Assembly (NCBI RefSeq): GCF_000004195.4
Contig: NC_030677.2
Span: 41,479,142-41,543,141 of the forward strand
Direction of reading: 5' to 3'
Origin: Xenopus tropicalis
Lineage: Eukaryota > Chordata > Amphibia > Anura > Pipidae
DNA: 64,000 bases
Part shown: piece after piece, positions 47,984-58,403 of the stretch
Layout of the letters: each line of letters opens with the position of its first letter
Position numbering within the stretch: position 1 is the first letter of the stretch
Notes under the pieces: model-generated
The model's input: only the letters and a program-made list of their open reading frames with translations
What the model was told of the DNA's origin: nothing
The model's database searches: none
Program-made: the position numbers and the translations under genes

Positions 47984-48138
47984 TGTTGCGGTAAGTGAAA
48001 AGTGATTTTATTTTCAGGTCAGATGAACAGGCAACATTTCAGGCTTGCTCTTGCCCTTTCTGAAGCCTTGAGCCTTGAGAAAAGGCAAGAGTAAGCCCGA
48101 AACGTTGCCTGTTCATCTGACCTGAAAATAAAATCACT
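47984..48138. repeat. Inverted repeat with CGAAACGTTGCC motif
   Basis: Arms about 48001-48056 and 48079-48138 are complementary: 'ttttcaggtcagatgaacag' against its complement, then GCAACATTTCAGGCTTGC against GCCCGAAACGTTGC. AATAAAATCACTTACC lies at the right edge. It may be two head-to-head retroelement tails. Confidence 0.7.
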
Positions 48139-49386
48139 TACCACAACAAAGATGTGCTGCAAACATATTGAATCAACTGCATTTAGTTTGTCTCAGTATT
48201 TCTTCTCTGTGTTTTACAGCTCTATCAACCTTCCTGAGGTCAAACATTTTTCTATAGAGGAACCCCATGGAAATGTAGGTTTCATCTCTACATTTTAAGT
48301 CCAGCTCTCTCTGTCTCAGCCTAAGCCCTGATAACACATTAATAACAAGAGTATCTCAGAGTTTTCAGTCTAAATATTACTGTTCAGTAGATAAGAAACA
48401 GTTCGTAATCACATTGTGCAATGTCACATACAGTAGATGTAGGTTGAATAAGTCAACTTTTTATACAGTTCTCTTATTCCACTGACTCGCTAATGATAGC
48501 GGGTTTAAAGGAGTCGATATTCTTAACAAAAGGCCACCCCACAGTGCAGAACAATGCTCAAAAACAGTGTTGTACTTCTTTTCTCCAGACAAGGGCACCT
48601 TTAACTCCTTTGACATTTCTATATTTTTTTTAGAGTATGAACTGCACTATTAGTTAAGCTTTAGTCTACTGACCGAGTGAAGTAAGAACAGCTATACATT
48701 TCAGAAATAAAATAACCATCAAATGTTCTAAAGCTTTAGCCTCCTGTAGTGTCTTGCATTTCTTATCCCTCTCAATCTTTTGTTCTGCTAACAAAGTCAT
48801 GTAAAGCTTGGGTATTACACTAGGCAGAAGATATTTCAAGTGCTTGTTATAAAGTTCAGTTTTATGTGTAAAACTACTGCGATAACAAAAAATATCTGAA
48901 CAGCAGCCATCTCCTTTTAAAGCCTTTTAAACAAATTTATGTGACTTTTTCCGGTTACCACAGAATTTGGGCAATAGTTATAAAATGAATTTGTTATTTA
49001 AATGCCACTAGCATTTGTTTTCTAAAACATCTCTAAAACAATTTTTCCTAAATAAGAACTGATATATGGTTCACAAATATGGGTGTTGTTGTGCATAAAA
49101 AAGCCTCAGTGTTACGTTTATTGATAGGAAAGTAAAACTGTTTTTGGAAATGTATAATATTTTATATTTCAGAGATAGGTTCCCTTCAATGAAAAAGTAA
49201 CAATAAAAAAATAATAATATTTTAATGGGTTAATATCCAACCTTTTTTGACAATTGTATTCACTTGGAAAAAGATGCATGAAAACTGCATAAACCAAAAA
49301 ATATAATTTAATATATTATACAAGAGCAAACAGAGCACACCCTATAATGACTCAAACACCCAGGGTGCTGGCAAAAATAGTAATAG
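48139..49386. other. Unannotated DNA
   Basis: No gene or repeat identified. Confidence 0.45.
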
Positions 49387-49569
49387 TATACAGACAGTTA
49401 GCCGCACACACCAGGACTTTGCAAAAAATGAAAAGTTTATTTGAAAAAAAAGTTTATTATTTGAAAAAAAAGTTTATTATTTGAAAAAAAAGTTTATTTT
49501 GGACCTTTTTTTCAAATAAACTTTTCATTTTTTGCAAAGTCCTGGCGTGTGCGGTTCACTGTCTGTATA
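49387..49569. repeat. Inverted repeat with short tandem core
   Basis: Arms 49387-49450 and 49506-49569 are complementary with a few mismatches ('caggactttgcaaaaaatga' against its complement). The core has three ~22-bp copies of AAGTTTATTATTTGAAAAAA. It shares sequence with 42740-43020. Confidence 0.75.
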
Positions 49570-49597
49570 TTTATTATATATAATATTATTATTATTA

Positions 49598-49860
49598 TAG
49601 TGATGGGCAAAATAATTCGGCAGGCATGGATTCATGGCAAATTTCTGCGTTTCGCCATTGGCGGTTTTTTCATGAAACGGGCGACAAAATTCACCACACA
49701 AAAAATAGTTGCCTGGGAAAACAAATGTCGCCCACGTAAAAAAATGACACACATCAAAAAAAAAAAAGCCATGCAAGTCATATTTTGGATGTGTGTGTCA
49801 AAAAATTGTTGTGCATGTCAAAAAAATGTTTCACGTAACGGGACAGATTCGTCATCACTT
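49598..49860. mobile_element. hAT-type MITE, family A
   Basis: Left 'tagtgatgggcaaaataatt' with GGCAGGCATGGATTC; right GGGACAGATTCGTCATCACT, one base short and mutated at the end. No clear duplication. The 122-codon frame across it is an artefact. Confidence 0.75.
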
Positions 49861-50464
49861 TTTACACTATTTAACACTTTTTTTTTTAACACTTCCATGC
49901 CTGATTTTACAAATTGAAAGCAAACCATGATAGTCTGCTTAGGCTGCAGGGAAAATGCTTCCCACCCCTCATTTAGACTCACAGAGCAATCCAGCCCCTT
50001 CATCACCTTATTCCATTGTGAAGTGATGAATTATGAGATTTAGGGTGTATCAATTTTCCAATTTTGGACTAAAACCTACAAACTAAAATCTTACAAAAAA
50101 TTATAAATTCATGTTAAAGTAAAAGGAAGTTGTTCTAGCAAAATCTAAATATTTTTTTAAATTTGAGTACAATGGGATTTTGCCATGTTTAAGGCGTTTT
50201 TTAATCAATCAAAAATTATCAAGCATTTGAGTTTGGTGAGTTTTTTCATTAAAAAAAAACTTTTGTAAATTTACAAACTGCATTCTTCATAAATATGCCT
50301 CTAAACATCCCTCTCCTTTTTAGAGAATCTGTGCATCACCCACCATAAAAAGCTAAAGGACTTCAAATGCCAGAATCCATCTATTCACAATGGAATTAGG
50401 GGATGGATTGCATAACACTTGGAGGAAAATTTATTATGCAGTGTAAAAAACTGCAACAAATATT
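49861..50464. other. Unannotated DNA with decayed foldback traces
   Basis: About 50040-50300 resembles old Harbinger-like DNA ending CATAAATATGCC. About 50420-50460 contains AAATTTATTATGCAGTGTAA, similar to the 22964 foldback end. Neither is definable. Confidence 0.35.
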
Positions 50465-51161
50465 TACAGTAGAACCCCGAATTTACGTCTCCGGATTTTA
50501 CGCTTTCCACACCGTTTTTTTGTGGTCCCACCAATTTTAATGCATTCCTATGGGCTCTGTTCCTGGATTTTACATATGAATTTCCTGCATTTTACACTGT
50601 TTTTATCAAGCCTCTCCCTAGCAAATCGCTTAGTTTTAAAGTGAAAATACAGCTTACTTTAGGAATAAAAGTTTCCCCCATATCTTGCGATCACAGGCGC
50701 CATCTTAGGAAGGTCAGCGTCACCACTATCGCCTCATATTTCATACTGTGCATGCGCACCTATCCGGGAGCGTACAAAATACCGCGAGAGTTGCACAAGT
50801 ATGGGGAACGGCTGTACAAGGTGCAGATTTTTGTTAAAAGAGTACAGATTTTTGTTTTAGATGGAACAATACAGTGCTGTACAGTATTCTTTTCCACATC
50901 TTATTAATTTATAGTGATATTCAAACTTTTAGCAAACACATGCATTAAATGCAAAATGTTTTACAGTACTGTAAAAAGTTATTTCAGTACTTCTGCTAAA
51001 ACCTGTGAAATAACTCCGTAAAGGAACTGTGCAAATAAAAAATTATTCCTGTACTTATTTCCTTGAAATCGTTGACATTTATGTGTCCTTAACACATTTC
51101 CCTGATTTTACATCTTTTTTCCATGGTCCCCTGAAAAACGTAAAATGGGGGTTCTACTGTA
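50465..51161. mobile_element. TA-flanked DNA transposon, mariner/pogo-like, non-autonomous
   Basis: TA lies on both sides of an element at 50467-51159 with ends 'cagtagaaccccgaatttac' and 'gtaaaatgggggttctactg'. A TA duplication with a CAG start suits Tc1/mariner or pogo (Tigger) types. The interior has a GC-richer segment around 50690-50790. The 88-codon frame at 50641-50907 is not recognisable as transposase. Confidence 0.8.
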
Positions 51162-51470
51162 GTTGCAAAACGGGTGACAAAATTCGCCGTGGAAAAATTT
51201 GCAGAGTGACAAATAATTGTCACCCATGTAAAAAAAAATTGTCTCCCACGTACCAAAAAATTGTTACACGTAAAAAAAATTGACACACGGTGAAAAAAAT
51301 TGTGCCTGTTGGTTTTTTAGTCGCAGACGTAAAAAAAAACAAACACAAAACAATTTTTTTGCCATGCGCTAATTTTTACTGTTTTGTGAATTTTTCACCA
51401 TTTTGCGAATCTTTTCAAAGATTTTCACATTTTTCAGCAAAGTGAAACAGGACAAATTCGCTCATTACTA
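51162..51470. mobile_element. hAT family A, 5'-truncated
   Basis: It starts inside the family at 'aaaacgggtgacaaaattcg' and ends 'aaattcgctcattacta'. It abuts the TA-flanked element, which may have replaced the left end. Confidence 0.75.
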
Positions 51471-51479
51471 GTGGCAAAA

Positions 51480-51578
51480 CTATCCTATTGAGTTTATTTA
51501 AAGTTGAAATAATCCAAATCAAAGAAAGATCCATTATCCAGAAAACCACAGGTCTGGATAATAGCTCCTATATCTGTG
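51480..51578 (-). repeat. Antisense fragment of the 28521 repeat
   Basis: AGATCCATTATCCAG followed by 'ggtctggataatagctccta' and TATCTGTG is the complement of the CAGGTATGGGACCTGTTATCC end at 28521, diverged. Confidence 0.6.
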
Positions 51579-51580
51579 TA

Positions 51581-52076
51581 TGAGTTTCTGTCATAGAAAC
51601 AGTTTTTATAAATGCAGGCTATTAGAATAATGTGTTTAAATGTATATGAAGCAATTATATTTATTGGTGTTACTGGCCCTTGAAAGTGATTATTTCTATG
51701 TGCATTTTAGATTCTAAAAAGCTGTGAAGCCTACACAATTACCTAAATCCCATTGCTCTAATAACCCCACCATCTCCTCCACTACAGTCATCAGGCCAAA
51801 TTGCTTCTAAGATTATTTTTTCAATGTTTAGACTTATCCCTTTTCTATGTTGTTTGAAAAACTCAATGAAAAAGACAATTAAAAAGCCTTAAGGCATATA
51901 ACTTTCCACTGGCGCATTTAATTGGCATCATTTAATTGGGATAATTTAATAGGCACCACTCTTGTGCTTGAAGTGATATTGGGAGAGACATGCCTTTTGT
52001 CATATTAGTCTGGCTTTCAAGGTATTTCTACATTAAGTACTGGCCTCTGATCACAGAATAGAAAAAAAAACAACTC
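51581..52076. other. Unannotated DNA
   Basis: Nothing recognised. Confidence 0.45.
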
Positions 52077-52629
52077 TTAGGGGCAGATTTATGTGTGAAG
52101 TTAGCGCTTACCACACTTAGGGGCTGATTTACTTACCCACGAACGGGTCGAATGGAGTCCGATTGCGTTTTTTTCGTAATGATCGGTATTTTGCGATTTT
52201 TAAGTTTTAACGCTACGAAAAATGCGCAACTTTTCGCGTAAGTTTTAACGCTACGAAAAATGCGCAACTTTTTACGCAACTTTCGTAATGGATACGAAAA
52301 ACTCGCGTTTTTACGCAAAAATCGTATTGGTAACGAAAAATTCATACAGAATCCGAAAAAATCGCAAAACATACGAAAAAGTCGCAAAATGTTCGTTTTC
52401 AAGTCGGAACTTTTCCAATTCGGGTCGGATTCGTGGGTTAGTAAATCAGCCCCTTAAATTCCCACCAAATGATATTCATTCCTGTGGAATTTTTAGAAGC
52501 ATATTTTCAATAGGGGAAAGTTTCAGTTCACTATTTGAGAAATACTTCTAGAAATGAATAATGAATAGAAAGTTGGTGAGTTTTCCAGTAGTTAGCTCTA
52601 ATTTCACACTTTGATAAATCTGTCCCTAA
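52077..52629. mobile_element. Harbinger-like foldback, outer element of a nest
   Basis: Left end 'ggggcagatttatgtgtgaa' at 52080, right end 'actttgataaatctgtccc' at 52626, flanked by tta and taa. Internal words TAGCTCTAATTTC and ATTCATTCCTGTGG relate it to the foldback at 58179-58403. It is interrupted by the palindromic MITE at 52120-52453. Confidence 0.65.
52117..52456. mobile_element. Harbinger-type palindromic MITE, copy 2
   Basis: Perfect TTA duplication (52117-52119, 52454-52456) and the same ends as 38295-38710. The left arm is shortened and a ~35-bp segment AGTTTTAACGCTACGAAAAA is tandemly duplicated at 52203-52270, so the hairpin is partly lost. Confidence 0.88.
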
Positions 52630-53223
52630 TATTGAGGAGCAAATTTTTTCACTAGGCATGGATTCACAGAGAATTTCCGTATTTTCCGTCATTGGTGAAT
52701 TGTTTAATGAAACAACTGCAAAAATGCACTGCACCAAAATTCGTCACACATCAAAAAAGCCATGTTCATATCAAAATAGGCGCGGCCACGTCAAAATGGG
52801 CACGGTTGCGTTAAAATAGGCATAGTCGCATAAAAAAGTGTTTTGAAAATGTTTCTGCGATTCAAAAATTTTTGACGAAGTGAAACGGGCAGCGCCGGAT
52901 TTCTAAATGACGCGCCCCGAGGCCGCCCCAATTCGGCGCCCCCTACCGCCCCCACCCGCCGTGCGAGCGCGCATGCGCAAACCACCTCCTCCTTCCCTGC
53001 CGCCGCGCTAACGCACATGCGCATGCGCCAAAGTTAAAACTCCCATACGGAGCAGTGGGGAGTGGTCCCCATTGCTCCGTATGGGAGCAAAATGTTAAAA
53101 ATTTGCGTGCGGCGGGGCGGCATGCCGCACCTATGTTTATGCCGCCCTAGGCCCGGGCCTTTGTGGCCTCGCCACAAATCCGGGCCTGGAAACGGGACAA
53201 ATTTGCTCATCACTAGTCCCTAA
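52622..53223. mobile_element. hAT-type MITE, family A, hosting another hAT
   Basis: Perfect duplication gtccctaa at 52622-52629 and 53216-53223 defines 52630-53215. The right part, 'ggacaaatttgctcatcact', follows the inner element. The target is the right terminus of the Harbinger-like element 52080-52626. Confidence 0.9.
52882..53196. mobile_element. GC-rich hAT MITE nested in family A
   Basis: Perfect duplication gaaacggg at 52882-52889 and 53189-53196 encloses 52890-53188. Ends are 'cagcgccggatttctaaatg' and 'gccacaaatccgggcctg'. It includes an inverted 'tcccatacggagcagtgggg' / CCCATTGCTCCGTATGGGA hairpin near 53040-53090 and several GCATGCGC words. The high CpG content contrasts sharply with its surroundings. 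The 77-codon ORF is not a gene. Confidence 0.92.
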
Positions 53224-53456
53224 GATTGAGCCTCACTCCAACTACAATTTGAATTTTTTAAATAAATAGGCAAACATTGGAGTCTGCTAAAATTTTGAGT
53301 TTATTCAAATTGAAACAAACTGTAAAAATCACAAATTTAAATTTTGATAAACAAGCCTCCAAGTATTTCTATGGTAAAAAAATGTATCTTTTGAGACACC
53401 CCATCTACACACATAGAAGCTAATATATCAAAAGTCTTGGTTGGTTGTGACCACAT
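53224..53456. other. Unannotated DNA
   Basis: Short AT-rich spacer; 53224-53360 looks like decayed Harbinger-like sequence. Confidence 0.4.
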
Positions 53457-54890
53457 TAAGGGCTACATTCATCAAATCACGAGTTCGAATTCCAAAATGG
53501 GTAAAATTCGGATTGGATATGATAATTTCTGATGATGATATATCATGAAAATGCTTACGAAAAAATTGGAATAGTCACGATAATATCGTATTGGTGCTCC
53601 GAAAGTCATGAAATTTTCGTAACGAAAGATTGTAAACAGCGGGAAAACCTTTCCAACTTTGATCCTTCTGTGCATGTTTTTGAAAGCCTCCCATAGGACT
53701 CAATGGCACTTTGCAGCTCCAACCTGGCCCAAGGAAAGTCTCCCATAGGACTCAATGGCACTCTGCAGCTCCAACCTGGCCCAAGGAAAGTCTCCCATAG
53801 GACTCAATGGCACTCTGCAGCTCCAACCCGGCCCAAGGAAAGTCTCCCATAGGGCTCAATGGCACTCTGCAGCTCCAACCTGGCCCAAGGAAAGTCTCCC
53901 ATAGGGCTCAATGGCACTCTGCAGTTCCAACCTGGCCCAAGGAAAGTCTCCCATAGGGCTCAATGGCACTCTGCAGCTCCAACCCGGCCCAAGGAAAGTC
54001 TCCCATAGGGCTCAATGGCACTCTGCAGCTCCAACCTGGCCCAAGGAAAGTCTCCCATAGGGCTCAATGGCACTCTGCAGCTCCAACCTGGCCCAAGGAA
54101 AGTCTCCCATAGGGCTCAATGGCACTCTGCAGCTCCAACCTGGCCCAAGGAAAGTCTCCCATAGGGCTCAATGGCACTCTGCAGCTCCAACCCGGCCCAA
54201 GGAAAGTCTCCCATAGGGCTCAATGGCACTCTGCAGCTCCAACCTGGCCCAAGAAAAGTCTCCCATAGGACTCAATGGCACTCTGCAGCTCCAACCCGGC
54301 CCAAGGAAAGTCTCCCATAGGGCTCAATGGCACTCTGCAGCTCCAACCTGGCCCAAGGAAAGTCTCCCATAGGGCTCAATGGCACTCTGCAGCTCCAACC
54401 TGGCCCAAGGAAAGCCTCCCATAGGGCTCAATGGCACTCTGCAGCTCCAACCCGGCCCAAGAAAAGTCTCCCATAGGGCTCAATGGCACTCTGCAGCTCC
54501 AACCCGGCCCAAGGAAAGTCTCCCATAGGGCTCAATGGCACTCTGCAGCTCCAACCTGGCCCAAGGAAAGTCTCCCATAGGGCTCAATGGCACTCTGCAG
54601 CTCCAACCTGGCCCAAGGAAAGCCTCCCATAGGGCTCAATGGCACTCTGCAGCTCCAACCCGGCCCAAGAAAAGTCTCCCATAGGGCTCAATGGCACTCT
54701 GCAGCTCCAACCTGGCCCAAGGAAAGTCACGATAACAAAGCCTGAATGAATCCTAAACTTTTGTACTCAGCGCGACAATATGATTTTGTTGCACAAATTT
54801 TGTGGCAAGGTACGAAATTGTCGCACAAGGTACGAAATTGTCGCAGAAAACACGCTCGGAGCGTTCGTACATTAATAAATGTCCCCCTAA
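53457..54890. mobile_element. Harbinger-type MITE with 20-unit 52-bp array (inverted)
   Basis: TAA on both sides (53457-53459, 54888-54890), left end 'gggctacattcatcaaatca', right end 'acattaataaatgtccccc'. The arms match 24918-25780 in opposite orientation. At 1428 bp it is about three times longer than the single-unit relative at 11149. Confidence 0.82.
53689..54727 (-). repeat. 52-bp minisatellite, 20 units
   Basis: CCCAAG recurs every 52 bases from 53728 to 54716 (19 intervals). Variant markers recur every four units: CCCAAGAAAAG at 54248, 54456 and 54664, and AAAGCCTCCC at 54411 and 54619. This 208-bp higher-order period near the right end indicates recent block duplication. Confidence 0.95.
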
Positions 54891-55104
54891 GTCCTTTTTT
54901 TTTAAAAGCTATATAAGTCATTAATCAATCATTGTTTGCAAGTAAAATAAAATGGCAGGTACATACCTGGCTAATAAAACAAGTGTATTTCATGGAGGGG
55001 CACAGAAAGATTGCTCTGTAAGTATACTGTACTTTCAATTAAGGTCATAAACTTTTGCCATTATTATTTATTATTATTAACATTTAAATGGACTTTTATT
55101 CACG
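54891..55104. other. Short AT-rich spacer
   Basis: No feature; TATT repeats near 55065-55080. Confidence 0.5.
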
Positions 55105-56092
55105 TTGATGTATGTATGTATGTATGTATATCTTTATTTATAAAGCGCTACTTATGTACGCAGCGCTGTACAGTAGAATACATTAATACAAACAGGGTGT
55201 TAAGATAAATACAAAGTATAACAATAAATACAGATAAATACAGTTGCAATAAGTTAAGAGTCGAGGACACAAGAGGAAGGAGGTCCCTGCCCCGTAGAGC
55301 TTACAATCTATATGGGAGGGTAACTTACAGACACAAATAGGCAAATATAAGTGCTATAGGTCACAGTGGGTGACACTACAATATAAGTGCCAGTTCCCAG
55401 ATCAGGTGCTGGGCGAGTGCTCCATAAGGTAGTCTTTAACCTTAGTTTTAAAAAGACTGAGGGAGGATTCTCTCCGGAGGAAATCAGGGAGGGCATTCCA
55501 AATGTAAGGGGCAGCAAGGCAGAAAGGTTTAAGGCGGGAAACCGCAGTAGTAGTGGGGGGCGCAACCATACGATTGCTCTGCGAGGAACGAAGGAGTCGG
55601 CCGGGAACATATGGAGACACAAGGGATGAGATGTAGTGAGGAGCAGAGGAATGGAGGGCTTTGAAGGTTAGGAGAAGAAGTTTGTAAACTATTCTTTGTT
55701 TAAAAGGAAGCCACGATAAGGCCTTTAGCAGGGGAAGGGCCTGAACTCTCCTGGATGAGAGGAGGAGAATTCTGGCAGCAGTGTTTAATATAGACTGTAG
55801 GGGGGAAAGATGGGAGTTAGAGAGGCCGGTTAATAGCAGGTTGCAGTAGTCCAGTCGTGACAGGATGAGAGCATGCATGAGCAGCTTAGCTGTTGCAGTA
55901 GAAAGAAAGAGACGAATTTTGGCAATATTGCGTAAGAAAAAGTGACAGGTTTTGACAGTGGTGCTAATGTGGTTAGAAAAGGAGAGACTGGAGTCAAAGA
56001 TCACCCCCAAACAACGTGCCGAATCGACGGGGTTGATGAGGGTGCCATCAATAGAGATAGAAAAGGGGGGGGGGGGGTAGGACCAGGCTTAG
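55105..56092 (-). mobile_element. L2-clade LINE, 5'-truncated, antisense
   Basis: On the minus strand the element runs from about 56092 to a (TACA)n tail near 55110. It contains the 3' region with 'agattgtaagctctacgggg' and 'tgtacagcgctgcgtacata', typical of L2 tails, after the coding part at 56010-55402. The 5' end lies beside a 13-base G run on the plus strand (56065-56077), probably the truncation point or an expanded homopolymer. Confidence 0.85.
55402..56010 (-). pseudogene. L2 reverse transcriptase C-terminal region
   Basis: A frame of 202 codons from the first Met (56010) remains open, and the same frame extends about ten codons further upstream. Motifs typical of the C-terminal half of L2-clade reverse transcriptase appear in order: LGVIFDSSLSFSNHI (residues 1-16), LILSRLDYCNLLLTGL (about 48-63), LQSILNTAARILLL, LSWLPFKQRIVYKLLLLTFK (about 95-113), APHYISSLVSPY and APYIWNALPDFLR near the end. 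The catalytic FADD part and endonuclease are missing. It is a truncated, inactive copy, but the uninterrupted frame suggests a fairly recent insertion. It is the longest genuine protein-derived ORF in the window. Confidence 0.88.
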
Positions 56093-56773
56093 GTGGAAAT
56101 CATTGATCTCTTCTTAACTATAACAGATTCTATATACCAAGTATCAAATCTGCATTCAACCAATGTATTACTATATTCAGATAAATCTTTTCTCTTTTTC
56201 ATGGCTGTTAATTTAGTATTTGAACTCAATTAAAAATTATTTTAATTTAGACTGTGAGGCTAAGTAAAGTCAGTTTTAAGCAGAATATAATATCTTCAGA
56301 TAAATCCCATGCTTCTTGAAATTAGCATTGCAATATCCTATCCTACTAAAGACAAAGAGTTATTTGGAATACTAATGAATCAGATAAGGCTTATACATAC
56401 AGTTTAGATGGTATAACATTTCAAATTAACTAGTGGTTAAAAAAGAAGGGATAAATTATCCCCTATTGTGCTATATAAAGATTTTACAAGACACCAAGGA
56501 AACCACAGATGGAATGTATTAATGAAGTACTTGCACAAATACAAGGGCATTTTATTAAGTTCAAGAAACTATATTTGTATTTTAGCCGTATTACTATATG
56601 TTTATACAAGGACACATATTCTACATGCACCAGAAATGACTTTGATGTATACTCATACATAAATATGGTAGCACACAAATACACAAGCATGTTTTCACAA
56701 AGGTTCCAGGGTTTATGCACAATATGCTTTACAATGTCTTTTCTTATCAATGTAAAAAACACATACCAAACAC
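56093..56773. other. Unannotated DNA
   Basis: ORFs of 64-101 codons overlap on both strands at 56468-56799. None is recognised and they are treated as chance. Confidence 0.4.
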
Positions 56774-56776
56774 ATA

Positions 56777-58176
56777 GGGGCCTATTCATTAAAGTATGAT
56801 TGCTAAAAATTCATATTTTTTCTAAGTTTTAGAACTGTGCGTATTTTCTGTGATTTTTTCGTTAATTTCCGCAACTTTTTCGTACTTTGCGACAATTTGT
56901 GCGAAAAAATCATATTTGTTACGAGTACAAAAGTTTTGTTATTCATTCAAGCTTCGGTATCATGACTTTCCTTGGGCCAGGTTGGAGCTGCAGAGTGCCA
57001 TTGAGCCCTATGGGAGACTTTCCTTGGGCCGGGTTGGAGCTGCAGAGTGCCATTGAGCCCTATGGGAGACTTTCCTTGGGCCAGGTTGGAGCTGCAGGGT
57101 GCCATTGAGTCCTATGGGAGACTTTCCTTGGGCCAGGTTGGAGCTGCAGAGTGCCATTGAGCCCTATGGGAGACTTTCCTTGGGCCGGGTTGGAGCTGCA
57201 GAGTGCCATTGAGCCCTATGGGAGACTTTCCTTGGGCCGGGTTGGAGCTGCAGAGTGCCATTGAGCCCTATGGGAGACTTTCCTTGGGCCAGGTTGGAGC
57301 TGCAGGGTGCCATTGAGCCCTATGGGAGACTTTCCTTGGGCCGGGTTGGAGCTGCAGAGTGCCATTGAGCCCTACGGGAGACTTTCCTTGGGCCGGGTTG
57401 GAGCTGCAGAGTGCCATTGAGCCCTATGGGAGACTTTCCTTGGGCCGGGTTGGAGCTGCAGAGTGCCATTGAGCCCTATGGGAGACTTTCCTTGGGCCCG
57501 GTTGGAGCTGCAGAGTGCCATTGAGCCCTATGGGAGACTTTCCTTGGGCCAGGTTGGAGCTGCAGAGTGCCATTGAGCCCTATGGGAGACTTTCCTTGGG
57601 CCAGGTTGGAGCTGCAGGGTGCCATTGAGCCCTATGGGAGACTTTCCTTGGGCCGGGTTGGAGCTGCAGAGTGCCATTGAGCCCTACGGGAGACTTTCCT
57701 TGGGCCGGGTTGGAGCTGCAGAGTGCCATTGAGCCCTATGGGAGACTTTCCTTGGGCCGGGTTGGAGCTGCAGAGTGCCATTGAGCCCTATGGGAGACTT
57801 TCCTTGGGCCGGGTTGGAGCTGCAGAGTGCCATTGAGCCCTATGGGAGACTTTCCTTGGGCCAGGTTGGAGCTGCAGAGTGCAATTGAGCCCTAATGGAG
57901 ACTTTCCTTGGGCCAGGTTGGAGCTGCAGAGTGCCATTGAGTCCTATGGGAGGCCTCCAAAAACATACACTGAAAGTCAGAAAGTTTTTCGCACCATTTA
58001 CGATTGTTCGGATACGAAAATTTTGGAACTTTCAGATCGTACAACAAAATTTTTGTACAACCACAATGCGATTTTTCACGCAATTAATGCTCATAAGAAA
58101 TTTCCATATTTGATACGAAATTTTCCTAAACATACTTTTAAAAGTCTGAGATTTGGACTTTGATAAACCAGCCCCC
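56777..58176. mobile_element. Harbinger-type MITE with 19-unit 52-bp array
   Basis: Left end 'ggggcctattcattaaagta' and right end 'actttgataaaccagccccc'. Flanks (ata, tag) do not form a clean duplication. Arms adjoining the array match those of 24918 and 53460, with 'gattcattcaagcttcggt'-like sequence before the array and 'ggtacgaaaattttg'-like sequence after it. Confidence 0.75.
56966..57953 (+). repeat. 52-bp minisatellite, 19 units
   Basis: CTTGGG recurs every 52 bases from 56971 to 57907. GCAGGGTGC variants at 57302 and 57614 and CCTACGGG at 57371 and 57683 are each 312 bases apart, so a six-unit block has been duplicated. An additional GCAGGGTGC lies four units upstream at 57094. Confidence 0.95.
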
Positions 58177-58178
58177 TA

Positions 58179-58403
58179 GGGGAAGATTTATTAAAATGTG
58201 AGTTTAGAGCTCAATATGTAAAATCTCACTCATGTTCTATTCATTCCTATGGGATTTTTAGAAACGCACTTATCAATAGGTGAAAATTAGAACTCACCAT
58301 TTGATAAATACTCTTCATACTAAAAATCCTATAGGAATGAATAGAACATGCGTGATTTTTTATGTATTAAGCTCTAAACTTACATTTTGATAAATCTACC
58401 CCC
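58179..58403. mobile_element. Foldback MITE, Harbinger-like
   Basis: Arms about 58179-58263 and 58320-58403 are complementary ('gttctattcattcctatggg' against CCTATAGGAATGAATAGAAC). Ends are GGGGAAGATTTATTAAAATG and CATTTTGATAAATCTACCCCC. It directly adjoins the preceding element. Confidence 0.78.

Noticed and set aside
50641..50907. Possible transposase remnant in the TA-flanked element
   Set aside because: No DDE-type or helix-turn-helix motif is visible and the frame is short; the element looks non-autonomous.
52791..53024. GC-rich minus-strand ORF as a CpG-island gene
   Set aside because: It is the interior of a hAT MITE with perfect TSD; high GC belongs to the transposon.
53689..57953. 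CRISPR-like regular arrays
   Set aside because: Units are contiguous 52-bp tandem repeats with no unique spacers, inside vertebrate MITEs; these are minisatellites.
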